In this document: one piece after another, positions 12,689 to 14,721 of the stretch
Layout: every line of letters begins with the position of its first letter
Numbering within the stretch: the first letter of the stretch is position 1
DNA from: Kiloniellales bacterium
GTDB lineage: Bacteria; Pseudomonadota; Alphaproteobacteria; Kiloniellales; JAKSDN01
NCBI GenBank assembly: GCA_022360075.1
Contig: JAKSDN010001062.1
Span: 1 to 14,721, forward strand
DNA length: 14,721 nucleotides
Reading direction: 5' to 3'
Program-made: the position numbers and the translations under genes
Notes under the pieces: generated by a model
What the model was told of the DNA's origin: nothing
Databases searched by the model: none
Seen by the model: only the letters and a program-made list of their open reading frames with translations

Positions 12689-14721
12689 TTAACCCCCCGC
12701 CACCATCGACTTGAGCTGGCGATTGGCGACGGCCAGCATCGCGAAGTCGGGGGTGCCGGTGGACTGGAGCTCCTGCAGGAGCTGAGCGGTGCGCTGCACA
12801 ACGGGACGCCGGGCCTCGGCCCAAGTGTCGATCACCGAGTCGGCCGCGGCCCCGTTCGAGACGTCGAGCACGCGCGCGGTGAGCTCGCTTTGGTGGCCGA
12901 AGAGATCGTCGATGATGGCGGTGATCGCGAGCTTGTCCCAAGCGGTGTCGCTCGGCAGCCGGCCCGCGGCGCGGCGCAGCCAATCGAAGCCGAATCGCGC
13001 GCCGATGGCAAAATAGGCCTGGCCGACCTGGGCGACCGAGATCTTGGCGCCCTCGGCGATGCGCACGATGTCGCAGGCCGGTGATAAAATGGCCAGGCTG
13101 GCCACGCGCTGGGCCAGGGCCCCGGGCGCGCCGAGGTCGCGGTAGCCCAGGGACCGGGCGGTCAGGTCGTTGCTGTCCTGGTCGAACAGCAACCCCTCCA
13201 GATTGTCCATGAGATAGCCGACGCCCTTGCCGAAACCCTTGACCATGGCGCCGACGTCGAGCGGCTGGCTGCACTCGCGCAGGAACCAGACCGTCTCGCG
13301 CTCGACCAGCCGGCCGCACTCGATCAGCATATCGGCTTGCAGCGAGGCCGGGACCTTGTTGTCGAGCATCTCGATCTCATGCCAGATCGAGCGGATGCTG
13401 AAGATCTCGCTGGCGACCAGATAGGCGCGGGCGATCTCCGCCGAGGGCATGCCGGTCTTCTCGCGCACCTCGTGAATGAAGGCGGGGCCCATGCGGTTGA
13501 CGATCTCGTTTGTGATCGCCGTGGCGACGATCTCACGGCGCAGCCGATGGCGCGTGATCGCTTGAGCGTACTTCTTGCGCAGTGGCGTGGGGAAATACTC
13601 GACCAGGTAATGCGCGACAGAAGGATCGTCCGGCAGGTCCGAGTCGAGCAGCTCGTCATAGAGCACGATCTTGGCGTAGGACAGCAGCACCGAGAGCTCC
13701 GGCCGGGACATGCCGATGCCCTGCTTCTGGCGCTCCATCACCGTCTCGTCGTCGGGCAGGAACTCGATCGCCCGGTCGAGCAGGCCGGCGCGCTCGAGGC
13801 CGCGCATGAAGCGGGCCAGACGGTCGAGCAGATGGGCACCCAGATGATGGGTCACGGTGATCGCCTGGGTTTGGAGGTAGTTGTCGCGCAGGACCAGGTC
13901 GGCGACCTCGTCGGTCATGCGCTCCAGCAGCTTGTCGCGCTGCTTGCGGGTCAGCTTGCCGGACTGCTCGATGGCGCCCAGCAGGATCTTGATGTTGACC
14001 TCGTGGTCGGAGCAATCGACGCCGGCCGAGTTGTCGATCGAATCGGTGTTCACGCGGCCGCCCAGCATGCCGTACTCGATCCGCGCGCGCTGGGTCATGC
14101 CGAGGTTCGCGCCCTCGCCGACGACCTTGGCCTTGAGCTGCGTGGCGTCGATGCGGATCGCGTCGTTGGCCCGGTCGCCGGCATCGAGGTGCGTCTCGTG
14201 GCTGGCCTTGATGTAGGTGCCGATGCCGCCGAACCACAGCAGCTCGACCTCGGACTTGAGCATCGCCGTGATCAGCTCGTTGGGCGTCATCTTCTCCTTG
14301 GAGATGCCGAACAGCCGCTTCATCTCCTGGGTCACGTCGATCGATTTGGCCTTGCGGTCGAAGATGCCGCCGCCCTTGGAGATCAGCTTTTCCTCATAGT
14401 CGGTCCAGGTCGAGCGCGGCAGGTTGAACATGCGGTTGCGCTCGGTCCAGGAGGCCGCCGGGTCGGGATTGGGATCGACGAAGATGTGCAGATGGTTGAA
14501 GGCGCCGACCAGCTTGATGTGCTTGGACAGCAGCATACCGTTGCCGAAGACGTCGCCCGACATGTCGCCGCAGCCGATGCAGGTGAAGTCCTCCGACTGC
14601 GTGTCCTTGCCGATCTCGCGGAAGTGACGCTTGACCGATTCCCAGGCGCCGCGCGCGGTGATGCCCATCTTCTTGTGGTCGTAGCCGGCCGAGCCGCCGG
14701 AGGCGAAGGCATCGTCGAGCC
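12689..14721 (-). CDS. NAD-specific glutamate dehydrogenase, large type, C-terminal part
   Basis: C-terminal 676 residues of the large (about 1600-residue) NAD-dependent glutamate dehydrogenase; the start lies beyond the window and the first two bases are a split codon. The enzyme converts glutamate plus NAD+ to 2-oxoglutarate, ammonium and NADH in the cytoplasm and mainly serves catabolism. Visible landmarks in order: SGGSAGYDHKKMGITARGAW, CIGCGDMSGDVFGNGMLLS (NAD-binding region), FVDPNPDPAASWTERNRMF, ELLWFGGIGTYIKAS, VVGEGANLGMTQRARIE, NTDSIDNSAGVDCSDHEVN, then the long helical C-terminal domain to KSMVAGG. No frameshift or stop interrupts it. Orthologues are called gdhB in Pseudomonas and gdhZ in Caulobacter, where it also links metabolism to cell division. 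It ends against a 23-bp inverted repeat. Confidence 0.97.
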   Translation of the reverse strand, partial: LDDAFASGGSAGYDHKKMGITARGAWESVKRHFREIGKDTQSEDFTCIGCGDMSGDVFGNGMLLSKHIKLVGAFNHLHIFVDPNPDPAASWTERNRMFNLPRSTWTDYEEKLISKGGGIFDRKAKSIDVTQEMKRLFGISKEKMTPNELITAMLKSEVELLWFGGIGTYIKASHETHLDAGDRANDAIRIDATQLKAKVVGEGANLGMTQRARIEYGMLGGRVNTDSIDNSAGVDCSDHEVNIKILLGAIEQSGKLTRKQRDKLLERMTDEVADLVLRDNYLQTQAITVTHHLGAHLLDRLARFMRGLERAGLLDRAIEFLPDDETVMERQKQGIGMSRPELSVLLSYAKIVLYDELLDSDLPDDPSVAHYLVEYFPTPLRKKYAQAITRHRLRREIVATAITNEIVNRMGPAFIHEVREKTGMPSAEIARAYLVASEIFSIRSIWHEIEMLDNKVPASLQADMLIECGRLVERETVWFLRECSQPLDVGAMVKGFGKGVGYLMDNLEGLLFDQDSNDLTARSLGYRDLGAPGALAQRVASLAILSPACDIVRIAEGAKISVAQVGQAYFAIGARFGFDWLRRAAGRLPSDTAWDKLAITAIIDDLFGHQSELTARVLDVSNGAAADSVIDTWAEARRPVVQRTAQLLQELQSTGTPDFAMLAVANRQLKSMVAGG

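Noticed and set aside
1..14721. CRISPR array, tRNA, phage or defence-system genes
   Set aside because: No regularly spaced direct repeats, cloverleaf-like sequence, integrase, restriction or toxin-antitoxin signatures were found on reading both strands.

Overview
The window is a GC-rich bacterial chromosome segment with tightly packed genes, mixed strands and GC-rich third codon positions. The large NAD-dependent glutamate dehydrogenase, the Tas-type aldo-keto reductase and the short interspersed palindromes fit a proteobacterium, most likely an alphaproteobacterium of the Rhodospirillales kind. This assignment is inference from gene style, not from a marker gene. About 16 protein genes are supported. 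No tRNA, rRNA, CRISPR array, intact insertion sequence or phage gene was seen.

Layout. 1-595 (minus): 5' part of an AT-richer gene for a secreted protein, cut by the window edge and resembling PEP-CTERM proteins. 596-1248: no credible gene. 1249-1872 (minus): class I methyltransferase. 2157-3089 (plus): LysR regulator. 3182-4219 (plus): tas-like aldo-keto reductase. 4311-4892 (plus): RNA 2',3'-cyclic phosphodiesterase (ThpR). 5099-6447 (minus): two-gene operon of a low-molecular-weight phosphatase and a fructosamine-kinase-family kinase, overlapping by 4 bases. 6573-7873 (plus): two-gene operon of a CobB-type sirtuin and a uracil-DNA glycosylase family protein, also overlapping by 4 bases. 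8035-9690 (minus): PPOX-family flavoprotein and a second LysR regulator. 9807-10034 (plus): 75-residue protein ending in CxxC. 10146-11441 (minus): UMF1/Atg22-type MFS transporter. 11546-12617 (plus): class I glutamine amidotransferase and a YbjQ-family protein. 12689-14721 (minus): C-terminal 676 residues of the large NAD-glutamate dehydrogenase.

How the genes may work together. The middle block (about 4.3-7.9 kb) reads like a macromolecule-maintenance neighbourhood: RNA-end processing, removal of sugar adducts from proteins, lysine deacylation and DNA uracil repair. The phosphatase/kinase pair matches a known pairing thought to repair ribulosamine-type glycation. The rest is ordinary chromosomal metabolism and regulation.

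Non-coding structure. Three copies of an interspersed inverted repeat (cores ending CATTGCGAGC and GCAATCCAG) lie at 1941-2034, 4912-5073 and 7923-8014, two of them between convergent genes. A perfect 23-bp inverted repeat fills the convergent gap at 12618-12688. A strong hairpin lies at 10096-10134. Other candidate control sites are a hairpin before tas and tandem palindromes at the first LysR start. I saw no clear new defence or mobile system. The most notable items are the maintenance operons, the truncated secreted protein and the repeat family.
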